DNA from: Actinoplanes sp. DH11
Lineage (GTDB): Bacteria > Actinomycetota > Actinomycetes > Mycobacteriales > Micromonosporaceae
Direction: 5' to 3'
Length of the DNA stretch: 64,000 nucleotides
NCBI RefSeq assembly: GCF_020873875.1
Contig: NZ_JAHWGU010000013.1
Coordinates: 178,992-242,991 of the forward strand
A model generated the notes under the pieces. That model was not told where the DNA came from. It ran no database searches and saw only the letters and a program-made list of their open reading frames with translations. Numbering within the stretch: position 1 is the stretch's first letter; every line of letters begins with the position of its first letter. This document shows positions 9,074-17,150 of this stretch, piece by piece. A program made the position numbers and the translations under genes.

Positions 9074-9166
9074 GTCCTGAGTACACCACCGGGTGACCGG
9101 CGTCCACGCAGAGATCGACACGCTTGATCGGCTGCTGTGCACTGGCAGGCTCACCACTGTTCGGCA

Positions 9167-11410
9167 ATGCTGAATCGCGTGACCACCCCGCAAAACCTCG
9201 ACGAGCGGTTCCGCGATGCGGTCTCCGCCCTGCGGTCACCGGAACACCGGCAGGACAGCGGTGACCCGGTCCGTGCGGGCAGCACCCTGACCGGCGACCG
9301 CACCCGGGAACTCTTCGACGCCCAGCTGACCGCCCGACACCTCGACCTCGCGGCCCGCTGGCTGCGCAGCTTCAACGAGGGCTTCGCCACCACCGGATCG
9401 GCCGGCCACGAGGGCAATGCGGCGGTCGCCGCGGCGCTGCGCGGCGACGACCCGGCACTGCTGCACCAGCGTTCGGCGGCGTTCTATTGCGTACGGGCGG
9501 CGGACCGCGAGCAGGCCGCCGGCAACGACCCGGCCCGCCGCCTCGAGGAAGCCGCCCGGGAGGTGCTGCGCGGGGTCGTCGCCTCGGTCCGCGACCCGAT
9601 CACCGGCGGCCGGGACAAACTCTTCGGCAACCCGGCCCTGCACCTGCTCCCGGCGGTGTCCACACCGGGCGGGCACCTGCCCCGGGCGGCCGGGCTGGCG
9701 CGGGCGCTGGCCCGGGCCGGCACGGCGCCCTGGCCGGACGACGCGATAGTGGTGGCCTCGTTCGGCGACGCCGGTGCGAGCGCGCCCGCGGCGGCCGCGG
9801 CGTTCGAGGCGGCCGGGCGGCTCGGCGCCGCCGGCACCCCGATGCCGTTGCTGCTGGTCTGCGAGGACAACGGGGTGGACGCGGGCGACCCGGACGGCTG
9901 GGTCGCGACACTGCTGCGCGGCCGGCCGGGGGTGCGCTACAGCTTCGCCGACGGATTCGACCTGGCCGCGACGTACGACGCGGCGGTCGAGGCCGCCGCA
10001 TACGTTCGCCGCGAGCGGCGGCCCGCGGTGCTCCGCCTCGCCGCCGTCCACCTGCTCGGCCAGGCCGGCGACCCGGACACCGGGCACGACCTGAGCCGGG
10101 ACCCGCTGGTCGGCACGGCCCGGCTGCTCGTCGAGTCCGGTCTGCTCGGCCCGGACGACGTGATCACGCGGTACGACGAGGTGGGCTGGCAGGTCCGCAA
10201 GGCCGCCGAGGAGGTGCTCGGCGAACCCAAACTGGCCTCGATCGGCGAAATCGTCGCGTCCCTGGCGCCGCGCCGGCCGCTGCGGGTGTCGCATGCCGTC
10301 ACCGAGGCCGCCGACCGCGCGGCCGGGCCCGGCGCGAAGGCACGGGCCCAGGTCTTCGGCGGGCGGCTCCCCGAGCACGCCGGCCCGATGACGCTGGCCC
10401 AGATCCTCAACGCGGCACTCACCGACGCGCTCGCCGCCGACCCGGCGCTGCTGCTGCTCGGCCCCGGCACCACCGGCGGCGGGGCGTACGGGGTGACCAC
10501 CGGGCTGCTCGAACGCGGTGGCGCGGACCGGGTGCTGGACACCCCGCCGGACGCCACCGCGATCCTCGGGCTGGCCCTCGGCGCCGGCACGGCCGGGCTG
10601 GTCCCGGTCGCCGAACTGACCGGCCTGGCGGCACTGCACACCGCCGCCGAGCAGTTGCGCGCCGAGGCCGCCACGATGTCGCTGCTCTCCTCCGGGGCCT
10701 ACCGCAACCCGCTGGTGCTGCGGGTGCCCGGTCTGGCCCAGCCGTTCGGCCTCGGCGGGCACCTGACCAACGACAACTCGGTAGCGGTCCTGCGTGACAT
10801 CCCCGGCATCGTGGTGGCGGTGCCGGCCCGGGCCGCCGACGCCGCCCCGATGCTGCGTTCCTGCCTGGCCGCGGCGGCCGTGGACGGCACGGTGAGCGTG
10901 TTCCTCGAACCGGCCGCCCTCTACCAGACGAGGGACCTCTATCAACAAGGCGACAGCGAGTGGCTGGCCGCCTATCCGGAGCCCGCCACCTGGTCCGGCG
11001 AGCACATCCCGATCGGCCGGGCCCGGGTCTACGGGCTCGGCACCGCCCAGGACCTGACCGTCGTGACATACGGCAACGGGGTGCGGATGTCGCTCCGCGT
11101 CGCTGCCCGGCTCGCCGCGGACGGGTACGGTTCCCGGGTGGTCGATCTTCGCTGGCTGAATCCGCTGCCCGTCGCTGACCTGGTCCGGGAGGCAACCGCC
11201 ACCGGCCGGGTGCTCATCGTCGACGAGACGCGGCGTTCGGGCGGCGTCGGCGAAGGAGTGCTGGCCGCACTTGTCGACGGAGCTTTCGTCGGCGCCGTAC
11301 GCCGGGTTGCCGCCGCGGACTCCCCGGTCCCGCTCGGTCCGGCCGCCCAACAGGTGCTGGTGGGAGAGGATGCGATCACACAGGGTGCCCACGCCCTGCT
11401 GGCGCGGTAA
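9167..11410 (+). CDS. Fused E1 alpha/beta-like 2-oxoacid dehydrogenase
   Basis: About 747 residues. The first half resembles the alpha subunit of branched-chain or acetoin-type 2-oxoacid dehydrogenase E1; the second half resembles the beta (transketolase) subunit with a C-terminal transketolase domain (LTVVTYGNGV...VVDLRWLNPLP...VDETRRSGG). The TPP motif in the alpha part is altered: FGDAGA near residue 201 and EDNG instead of GDGA...NN. In the beta part the usual DTPxxE, whose Glu activates TPP, reads DTPPDA (about residue 458). It could be a divergent enzyme or a pseudoenzyme partner. Start: ATG at 9167; a GTG at 9179 is an alternative. It sits divergent to the YjbQ gene and upstream of the DUF3052 gene, in the aceE neighbourhood. 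No E2 or E3 gene is next to it. Confidence 0.75.
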   Translation: MLNRVTTPQNLDERFRDAVSALRSPEHRQDSGDPVRAGSTLTGDRTRELFDAQLTARHLDLAARWLRSFNEGFATTGSAGHEGNAAVAAALRGDDPALLHQRSAAFYCVRAADREQAAGNDPARRLEEAAREVLRGVVASVRDPITGGRDKLFGNPALHLLPAVSTPGGHLPRAAGLARALARAGTAPWPDDAIVVASFGDAGASAPAAAAAFEAAGRLGAAGTPMPLLLVCEDNGVDAGDPDGWVATLLRGRPGVRYSFADGFDLAATYDAAVEAAAYVRRERRPAVLRLAAVHLLGQAGDPDTGHDLSRDPLVGTARLLVESGLLGPDDVITRYDEVGWQVRKAAEEVLGEPKLASIGEIVASLAPRRPLRVSHAVTEAADRAAGPGAKARAQVFGGRLPEHAGPMTLAQILNAALTDALAADPALLLLGPGTTGGGAYGVTTGLLERGGADRVLDTPPDATAILGLALGAGTAGLVPVAELTGLAALHTAAEQLRAEAATMSLLSSGAYRNPLVLRVPGLAQPFGLGGHLTNDNSVAVLRDIPGIVVAVPARAADAAPMLRSCLAAAAVDGTVSVFLEPAALYQTRDLYQQGDSEWLAAYPEPATWSGEHIPIGRARVYGLGTAQDLTVVTYGNGVRMSLRVAARLAADGYGSRVVDLRWLNPLPVADLVREATATGRVLIVDETRRSGGVGEGVLAALVDGAFVGAVRRVAAADSPVPLGPAAQQVLVGEDAITQGAHALLAR

Positions 11411-11509
11411 ATTGCCACACACTCGGTGCGCCACTTGCGCATGGAGCCCGGAGTGTGTGGACTACCCCAAAGGTTCCGGGGAATTCTGACGGCTAGGAGG
11501 ATTTGGACA

Positions 11510-11941
11510 GTGAGCGCGACCGCGGGTCAGGCCGACGGCGTACGCAGCCTGGCGGACCGGTTCGGCTTCGAGCCGAGCATGGTGGTCATGGAGATGGGTT
11601 ACGACGACGATGTCGACGAGGATCTCCGTGAAGCCCTGACCGAACGCGTCGGAGAGCTGGTCGACGAGGACACCGACGAGGTGGTCGACGCGGTGCTGTT
11701 GTGGTACCGCGACGGCGACGGTGACCTTTTCGAACTGCTCACCGACGCTCTTGGCCCTCTCGCCGACAACGGCGTGGTGTGGCTGCTTACCCCCAAGGCC
11801 GGCCGCGACGGACACGTCGAACCGAGCGAGATCAGCGAGTCGGCGCCCACCGCCGGCCTGCAGCAGACCTCGACGGTCAACGCCGGCAAGGACTGGACGG
11901 GCGCACGGCTCGTCTCCCCGCGGGGTGCCAAGAAGAAGTAG
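11510..11941 (+). CDS. DUF3052 family protein
   Basis: A 143-residue acidic protein. The GTG at 11510 follows AGGAGG with nine bases between. The core ADRFGFEPSMVVMEMGYDDDVDEDLRE followed by DEVVDAVLLWYRDGDGDL is characteristic of DUF3052, an actinobacteria-specific family found next to aceE and ahpE. The C-terminus ends with a Lys-rich GAKKK. The function is unknown. The conserved position points to a link with pyruvate dehydrogenase or peroxide defence, but that is context only. Confidence 0.88.
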   Translation: MSATAGQADGVRSLADRFGFEPSMVVMEMGYDDDVDEDLREALTERVGELVDEDTDEVVDAVLLWYRDGDGDLFELLTDALGPLADNGVVWLLTPKAGRDGHVEPSEISESAPTAGLQQTSTVNAGKDWTGARLVSPRGAKKK

Positions 11942-12003
11942 CTCGCTGCCCCCTCACTACAGGTCGGCGCCGATCGGGCGCCGGCCCTGGTTAGGCTGAG
12001 CCC

Positions 12004-12489
12004 ATGCCGATCGAGGTGGGCCAGCCAGCACCGGACTTCACCCTCAAGGACCAGAACAACCAGGACGTACGGCTCGCCGACTTCCGCGACCGCAAAGCCG
12101 TCCTGCTGGTCTTCTACCCGCTGGCGTTCAGCCGCCGCTGCCACGGCGAGCTCACCGAGGTGCAGAAAAACCTGGGAGAGTACGCCAACGACACCGTCCA
12201 GGTCCTCACCATCAGCGTGGACTCGATCTACAGCCACAAGGTCTGGGCCGAGCAGGAAGGCTTCGACTTCCCCCTGCTCGCCGACTTCTGGCCGCACGGC
12301 GCGGTGGCCGAGGCCTACGGCGTCCTCGACCCCGACCGAGGCTTCGCCAACCGCGGAACCTTCCTGGTCGACACCACCGGCACCATCCGCTTCGCCGAGA
12401 TGAACACCCCCGGCGAAGCCCGCGACCAGGCCACCTGGCGAGCCGCCGTGGCCGCCCTGGGCGCGGGCGGCACGGCGCAGGCAGGGTAG
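12004..12489 (+). CDS. ahpE: 1-Cys peroxiredoxin AhpE
   Basis: Reduces hydroperoxides and peroxynitrite in the cytoplasm. It has 161 residues. The active site reads PLAFSRRCHGE with the peroxidatic Cys46 preceded by Pro39 and Ser43. I see no second cysteine, so it is a 1-Cys enzyme that needs an external thiol. The stretches HKVWAEQEGFDFPLLADFWPHG (split here as two conserved blocks) and NRGTFLVDTTGTIRFAEM match mycobacterial AhpE closely. It follows the DUF3052 gene by about 60 bases, the arrangement known in M. tuberculosis. Confidence 0.92.
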   Translation: MPIEVGQPAPDFTLKDQNNQDVRLADFRDRKAVLLVFYPLAFSRRCHGELTEVQKNLGEYANDTVQVLTISVDSIYSHKVWAEQEGFDFPLLADFWPHGAVAEAYGVLDPDRGFANRGTFLVDTTGTIRFAEMNTPGEARDQATWRAAVAALGAGGTAQAG

Positions 12490-12516
12490 GATGACGGCTC
12501 CGGTGAAACGGGTGCC

Positions 12517-12588
12517 GGGCGCGTAGCTCAGTGGGAGAGCACTCGCCTTACAAGCGAGGGGTCGCAGGTTCGAAACCTGCCGCGCCCA
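12517..12588 (+). tRNA. tRNA-Val (anticodon TAC)
   Basis: A 72-nt cloverleaf. The acceptor arm GGGCGCG pairs with CGCGCCC. The anticodon stem CTCGC/GCGAG carries loop CTTACAA, giving anticodon TAC. The T arm is GCAGG-TTCGAAA-CCTGC. CCA is not encoded. No copy of its 3' end was noticed downstream, so there is no sign of an integrated element using it as att site. Confidence 0.97.
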
Positions 12589-12639
12589 CGAACCGGAGGC
12601 TCACCGTGTCCGCGGAACGCGCGGACCTGGCCGGCTCGT

Positions 12640-12900
12640 CATGCTGACTCCGGGGGCCGAGCCCCCGGAAACCCCACGGCGCGGCTCGCCGTCGGCTTCG
12701 GGGGCCGTTGCTCTGGACGCCTCACGGCGTGGCTCGCCGTCGGCTTCGCGGGCGTGGCTTGCCGTTGGCTTCGGGGGCCGTTGTTTTGGACGTCTCACGG
12801 CGTGGCTTGTGGCCGATTTCGGGGAGCCGTTTTCCCTTGGACTTCCTGCTGTGGCTTGCTGCCGGGTTCGGGGCCGTTTCTCTCCTCTTTCGCCATGGGC
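12640..12900. repeat. Degenerate GC-rich repeats in a 0.7-kb non-coding block
   Basis: The 12589-13324 gap holds no convincing gene. From about 12640 to 12900 a motif built on GGCTCGCCGTCGGCTTCG / GGGGCCGTTG...GGACG.CTCACGGCG recurs about four to five times with drift, and T content rises to the right. Short open frames here are repeat artefacts. The origin is unknown; it looks like decayed tandem duplication. Confidence 0.6.
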
Positions 12901-12998
12901 GGCGTACCCCGATCGTTGCCCAGTAGATGCCGCCCGCGCATCAACCCTGGGTCCCCCCAGCCTGGTGCGGTGGCGTTGGACGGGCTGTCTCTGTCGAG

Positions 12999-13077
12999 AT
13001 GTTGATCTGCTAGCGATGCGAAATCGCGGTTTCAGGCCCATGATCACCGCGACTTCGTAGCGCTAGCAGATCAACAT
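12999..13077. repeat. 79-bp palindrome with 32-bp arms
   Basis: The outer 17 bp (ATGTTGATCTGCTAGCG at 12999-13015 and its exact complement at 13061-13077) are perfect. The next 15 bp match at 12 of 15 positions, leaving a 15-nt loop at 13031-13045. It would fold as a long hairpin, and its GC is lower than its surroundings. It may be a dispersed palindromic element or a MITE-like remnant. Confidence 0.85.
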
Positions 13078-13324
13078 TGCCGTCCGGACGCGACGCGGCC
13101 GATTGCGGCTGTCTGTCCTCGGTGCTTCACCTTCCTCTGTGGCTGCACGTCTCTTGGTGGTTACGCCCCTTGGCGGCCCTGCTTCTTCGGCGGTGTCACT
13201 TCTGCTGGAGTGCGGGTGCTGGCCGGCGTCAGCGGCGCCGGACTTGGGCTCTTGCCGGCATCGGCCTTTGTGCTTCGACCTTCGGCTTTGCCTGCGACCT
13301 ACCCGCCGCCCGCCGCCCGATTTG

Positions 13325-13834
13325 TCAGGTTTTGGGGGATAGCCAGGTTTGGTAGTGGGTGGCGAAAGGCTCGGTGTTCGTGGCCAGGCCGGAGCTCAGC
13401 TCGGCGGTTGCTGCCAGGGCCTGCTCGACCACGTCGGGTGGGTAGGCGAAGCGGGTGCGATTGTGGGTGAACTCGTCCTCGTCGTCGATCAGGACTCGGC
13501 CGTCGGGGCGCATGCGCAGGACGTCGATGTCCAGGTCTATGACGGTGAACTGGGCTGGGCCGGTTTGTTCGGCGGGGGTGGTCACGTCGCAGTAGATCTC
13601 GGCTCGGGCCGGGGCGGCGGAGAACATGGCCATCCACCAGCCGGTTGCCGGGATCAGGCGGACCGAGTCCTCGCGAGTGCGTTCGCGGCGGCGCCAGCCG
13701 TAGCTGTATGTGACGAGTGTGCCTCGCGGTGTGCCGATCCAGGTGCCGAACTTGTCGGTACCTAGCAGGTGGCCGGTGACCCGGCGGTGCGGGCGGCCGT
13801 CGTATTTGCGCAGCACCAGCTCCACAGCGTCCAT
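13325..13834 (-). CDS. DUF402 / FomD-like protein
   Basis: 169 residues from ATG 13834 (the frame is open to 13873, but MDAVELVLRKYDGRPHRR is the natural N-terminus). The domain carries YSYGWRRRER, the aromatic GWWMAMF, the EIYCDVTTP block and FTVIDLDIDVLRMRPDGRV with clustered acidic residues, all typical of DUF402. Characterised members are nucleoside di/triphosphate phosphatases that use two metals bound by these Asp residues; FomD acts in fosfomycin synthesis. No antibiotic genes are nearby, so a house-cleaning phosphatase role is the safer reading. No strong Shine-Dalgarno is visible. Confidence 0.75.
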   Translation of the reverse strand: MDAVELVLRKYDGRPHRRVTGHLLGTDKFGTWIGTPRGTLVTYSYGWRRRERTREDSVRLIPATGWWMAMFSAAPARAEIYCDVTTPAEQTGPAQFTVIDLDIDVLRMRPDGRVLIDDEDEFTHNRTRFAYPPDVVEQALAATAELSSGLATNTEPFATHYQTWLSPKT

Positions 13835-14019
13835 CCGGGCGAGCGTAGCCAGGCCCCGAACGGCAACCCGCATGCACCGGGGCGTGTCTCAAGGCGTCGG
13901 GTGGGCGACCGATCCCTCTGGTGTCCGCGGGGAGTGCCCGTGGGCGGGCGGGTCCCGGCCGGTTTCCCCTTGGCGGCCGGGGCCCGCCCGGGTAACGGGT
14001 CACCGACGAGAGGGTTGCC

Positions 14020-14868
14020 GTGGGCACGGAACTGCACGTCGGCGTCGACGCTGAGAAGACCGTCGTGTCCCCGTACACCTTGAAGAGCCGCAGCGGGCGC
14101 CTTCGCCGCAACCGTGTCGGGTCTGTTGTCGAGACCGTGCCGTGCGCGCCCAGCGGGCGCACCGCCGAGCAGCGGACCGTCTTCGCGGCCCGGCTGGCGA
14201 TGCCGCTGATCCTGCTGGCCGCAGCGCTCGGTGCGGCCGGGTTGAGCTGGTGGCTGGGCGCGGCGGGATGTGCCGGGATCATCGGGTACGTCTGGCGTCG
14301 CCAGGCCCGGGCCGCACAGGTGGCCGCGTTCGCCGTGCCCCGGGACCCGGAGTCGCGGGTGCTGTGGACCGCCGCCGAGCGTGCCGCCTTCGACGAGGCC
14401 CTGGTCGTCGCGGAGCGTGTCCGTGCCACCTGGCCGGTGCTCGCCGGCATGGTCGACCCGGTTGCCGCCGACCGGTCGCTGACCCGTGCCCTGGACGAGC
14501 TCGCCGGTGTGCTGGCCCGGCGACAGGATCTGCGTCGGCTGCGTACCGACCTGAACGGTGTACGCGTCGCGGATCTCCCGGCGGACAGCCCGGCCCGTGC
14601 CGCGATCGCCGAGCAGGCCGGCCGTGCCGAGGAGCTGTGGCAGGAGACGGGTGCGGCCGCCGACCGGATCGTGCGCGGCATCGAGACCGCGGCCCGGGCG
14701 GGGGAGGGCTTCCTGCGGGAGCGTCAGGTGGCGGCGACCGCGCGGCACGCCGAGCGCACCCTGGCCCGGGTCACCGGCGCGGCGTCCGTCGACGGCAGCG
14801 GCGCGGAACTGGCCGACCGGACCGAGGCCGTGATCGCCGCCTACCGCTCACTCATGACCGTCGCCTGA
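14020..14868 (+). CDS. Two-span membrane protein with helical cytoplasmic domain, unknown
   Basis: 282 residues from a GTG start. A basic N-terminal segment (SRSGRLRRNRV) precedes two hydrophobic spans around residues 62-98 (LAMPLILLAAALGAAGLSWW and AAGCAGIIGYVW). A long Ala/Arg/Glu-rich helical domain of about 170 residues follows, probably coiled coil. I do not recognise a family. The gap before it (13835-14019) holds no gene. It may belong with mobile-element type SpdA-like proteins, but that is weak. Confidence 0.6.
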   Translation: MGTELHVGVDAEKTVVSPYTLKSRSGRLRRNRVGSVVETVPCAPSGRTAEQRTVFAARLAMPLILLAAALGAAGLSWWLGAAGCAGIIGYVWRRQARAAQVAAFAVPRDPESRVLWTAAERAAFDEALVVAERVRATWPVLAGMVDPVAADRSLTRALDELAGVLARRQDLRRLRTDLNGVRVADLPADSPARAAIAEQAGRAEELWQETGAAADRIVRGIETAARAGEGFLRERQVAATARHAERTLARVTGAASVDGSGAELADRTEAVIAAYRSLMTVA

Positions 14869-14999
14869 TCCTGGTGTGAGGAAATAAGAGCCGTCACCTG
14901 GTCGAGTGCTCGCGCCACACGTCAGGGCGTACTACCTTGACGAATGACATGTGTTCGCGTGCTCGCGCCCGGCAGACCGTCCGCTTCCGGCGACGACGG

Positions 15000-15638
15000 T
15001 CACGCCGCGCGGCGCGATGTGGACAGTTGCCGGGGGATGAGCGGCCGGCCCGGCGCCGGGCCGGCGGCCACGACGAGCAGCTCCTGCACGCGTTCCGCAT
15101 CCGGCATCCGCCAGTCCACCTGTTCCGGCGCCACGGTCCACCGGATCGGGCCGTCGAGCAGGCGGTTCGGTGGTGCGGGGATCCACGAGCCGATGCCGTG
15201 CCGGACCACGTCGATCCGGTTCTCCAGTTCGGGGCGCAGCGGGCGGCCGGGGCCGACCAGGAGCATCCAGCGTCCGGCGGCGGTGACCGCGACGGGCCCG
15301 AGGGCGGGCAGTTGCCGGCCCAGGGCCGCGGGCACCTCGAGGACGTCGAACCGGGAACCGGTGGGCAGCAGCACGGTGTGTGCCTGGCGGCGCCACCAGC
15401 GGGCGATCCGGCCCGGGTCGACGGTGGCCGCTGCGGCCCACGCGTCGAGGGCCGGGTGGCAGGCCGTGATCGGGCAGCCGGGACGGCCGCAGTGGAATCG
15501 ATGGCCGGCGAGGTACGCGCCGGGTGTCACCTGCCAGCCCTGCGCGGCATAGCGCAGGGCAGCGCGGCGCAGGCGGCCGCGGTCGAGACGATCGAGGAGC
15601 GCGGGTGGGACGAACGGCTGACGGCTGGTCCACTGCAT
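15000..15638 (-). CDS. Prim-pol-like protein (bifunctional DNA primase/polymerase N-terminal domain), probably degenerate
   Basis: 212 residues from ATG 15638. LRRAALRYAAQGWQVTPG followed by a CxxxxC-type element (FHCGRPGCPITACHP) and WWRRQAHTVLLPTGSRFDVLEVP is the arrangement of the prim-pol domain of actinobacterial plasmids and integrative elements. The catalytic pair normally lies in a DxD at the FDVL position; here it reads FDVLEVP, so one acid is missing and activity is doubtful. No helicase or replication gene is linked. It is divergent from the XRE regulator gene. Confidence 0.7.
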   Translation of the reverse strand: MQWTSRQPFVPPALLDRLDRGRLRRAALRYAAQGWQVTPGAYLAGHRFHCGRPGCPITACHPALDAWAAAATVDPGRIARWWRRQAHTVLLPTGSRFDVLEVPAALGRQLPALGPVAVTAAGRWMLLVGPGRPLRPELENRIDVVRHGIGSWIPAPPNRLLDGPIRWTVAPEQVDWRMPDAERVQELLVVAAGPAPGRPLIPRQLSTSRRAA

Positions 15639-15883
15639 GGCTCGATTACCCCCGGATCCGGGTCTGCGGCAGTTCTCCGGTGCGGCCCGGCCGTATCCCG
15701 CGACGACGCACGTCGTTGGGACCGGCAGATCCACCCTTTGCAACTTGCATCAAAAACTACGAGCATCGGTGAGCAGGCGATCACACACGCTGTGCGATCT
15801 GTGCGCACGTGAGCGGTCCACACTGCGAGTGACACCGGATGGCTCATCGGCGGAGAGGCCGCCGGTTGAGTGGGGGAGGCACC

Positions 15884-17110
15884 GTGGACGAGCTGCCGAT
15901 CGGCCGCCGCGTCGCCTATTGGCGAGGCCGACGCAAGATGTCCCAGCAGGTGTTCGCGGACAGGCTGGGCAAATCCAAGAGCTGGGTCGACAAGGTGGAG
16001 CGGGGAGTCCGCCGACTCGACAAGTTCTCCGTGGTATACGACATCGCCGATGTGCTCCAGGTCGATGTCCAGCTGTTGCTGGGCAAGGAGGTGGAGCGCA
16101 AACCGGAGACGCAGAACTGCATCGACCAGGTAGAGGTTGAGGAGATTCGTGCTGCTCTGGAGCGATATGACCAGATGAGTGCGTTCTTCCAAGCGGTGCC
16201 GAACTCGCCACCGCTCCCGGAGATGCGCAAAGCGGTCAGTCATGCGTGGCTGACCTACCAGCACGCGAAGTACGGCGTGCTGGCCCGGGCCCTGCCCAAG
16301 CTGCTGCGCGACGCGCAGGCGGCGGACAGCGCCTACGCCACCAGCGACGACGCTCCGGCGGCTGCCCATCTGCTCGGGCAGGTCTACCAGATCGCCTCGT
16401 CGGCGTTGCGCAAGGTCGGCGAGCACGAGCTCTCCTGGCTCGCCGCGGACCGCTCGATCGCGGTCTCCCAGCGGGCCGGCGACCAGTTGCTCGCCGGGCT
16501 GGCAAGTTACCGGGTGGGCAGCGCGCTGCTGGCCCTGGGCCGGGTCCGACCGTCGCTCGAGGTGAACGTCAACATCGCCAACCGGCTCGCACCGGGACCG
16601 GACCGGCCCCGCGCCGAGCAGCTGTCCGTCTACGGCATGCTGCTGCTCAACGGCGCGATGTCGGCCTCCCGGATCGGGGACGCCGCGACCGTGCGGGACT
16701 TGCTCTGCGGCGCCGAGCAGGCCTCGAAGGAGCTGGGCGGCGACTTCAACCACTACTGGACCAGTTTCGGGCCGACGAACGTGCAGCTGCACCGCTGTGC
16801 GACAGCTGTCGAACTTGGTGACGGGCGTCTGGCGGTGGAGGCGCACGAGCGCATGGACAAGAACGGCTTCAACGCCATGCTCCCGGAGCGCCGCGCGCAC
16901 CACTACCTGGACATCGCCCGCGGCTACACGCAGATCGGCGATGTCGAGAAGGCCGGCGAGATGCTGCTCGAGGGCGACCGGCTCGCCCCGTCCGAGATCC
17001 GCTGCCGGCCACTTGCCCACGAAGTCCTTTCCGACGTGCTCCGGCGTACCCGGGGAACGCCACCGGCTCCCATCGCGGAGCTCGCAGAACAGATGGGAGT
17101 CGGCGTATGA
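15884..17110 (+). CDS. XRE-family regulator with C-terminal TPR-like domain
   Basis: 408 residues. The GTG at 15884 follows GGGGGAGG at good spacing. The helix-turn-helix spans about residues 9-63 (RRVAYWRGRRKMSQQVFADR, then LGKSKSWVDKVERGVRRLDK). The remaining 340 residues are helical repeats resembling the TPR-like sensor half of many Streptomyces-type XRE regulators. It is followed within 40 bases by a flavoprotein gene on the same strand, a recurring pair in actinomycetes. The signal sensed is unknown; the pairing suggests the flavoprotein product or cofactor. Confidence 0.85.
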   Translation: MDELPIGRRVAYWRGRRKMSQQVFADRLGKSKSWVDKVERGVRRLDKFSVVYDIADVLQVDVQLLLGKEVERKPETQNCIDQVEVEEIRAALERYDQMSAFFQAVPNSPPLPEMRKAVSHAWLTYQHAKYGVLARALPKLLRDAQAADSAYATSDDAPAAAHLLGQVYQIASSALRKVGEHELSWLAADRSIAVSQRAGDQLLAGLASYRVGSALLALGRVRPSLEVNVNIANRLAPGPDRPRAEQLSVYGMLLLNGAMSASRIGDAATVRDLLCGAEQASKELGGDFNHYWTSFGPTNVQLHRCATAVELGDGRLAVEAHERMDKNGFNAMLPERRAHHYLDIARGYTQIGDVEKAGEMLLEGDRLAPSEIRCRPLAHEVLSDVLRRTRGTPPAPIAELAEQMGVGV

Positions 17111-17150
17111 GAGGTCCATTCGTGGGTGGCAGGTGGGGTGTCCGCGCGTG

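Noticed and set aside
12601..13320. Short plus-strand open frames in the repeat block
   Set aside because: They follow the degenerate repeats, lack ribosome sites and resemble no protein.
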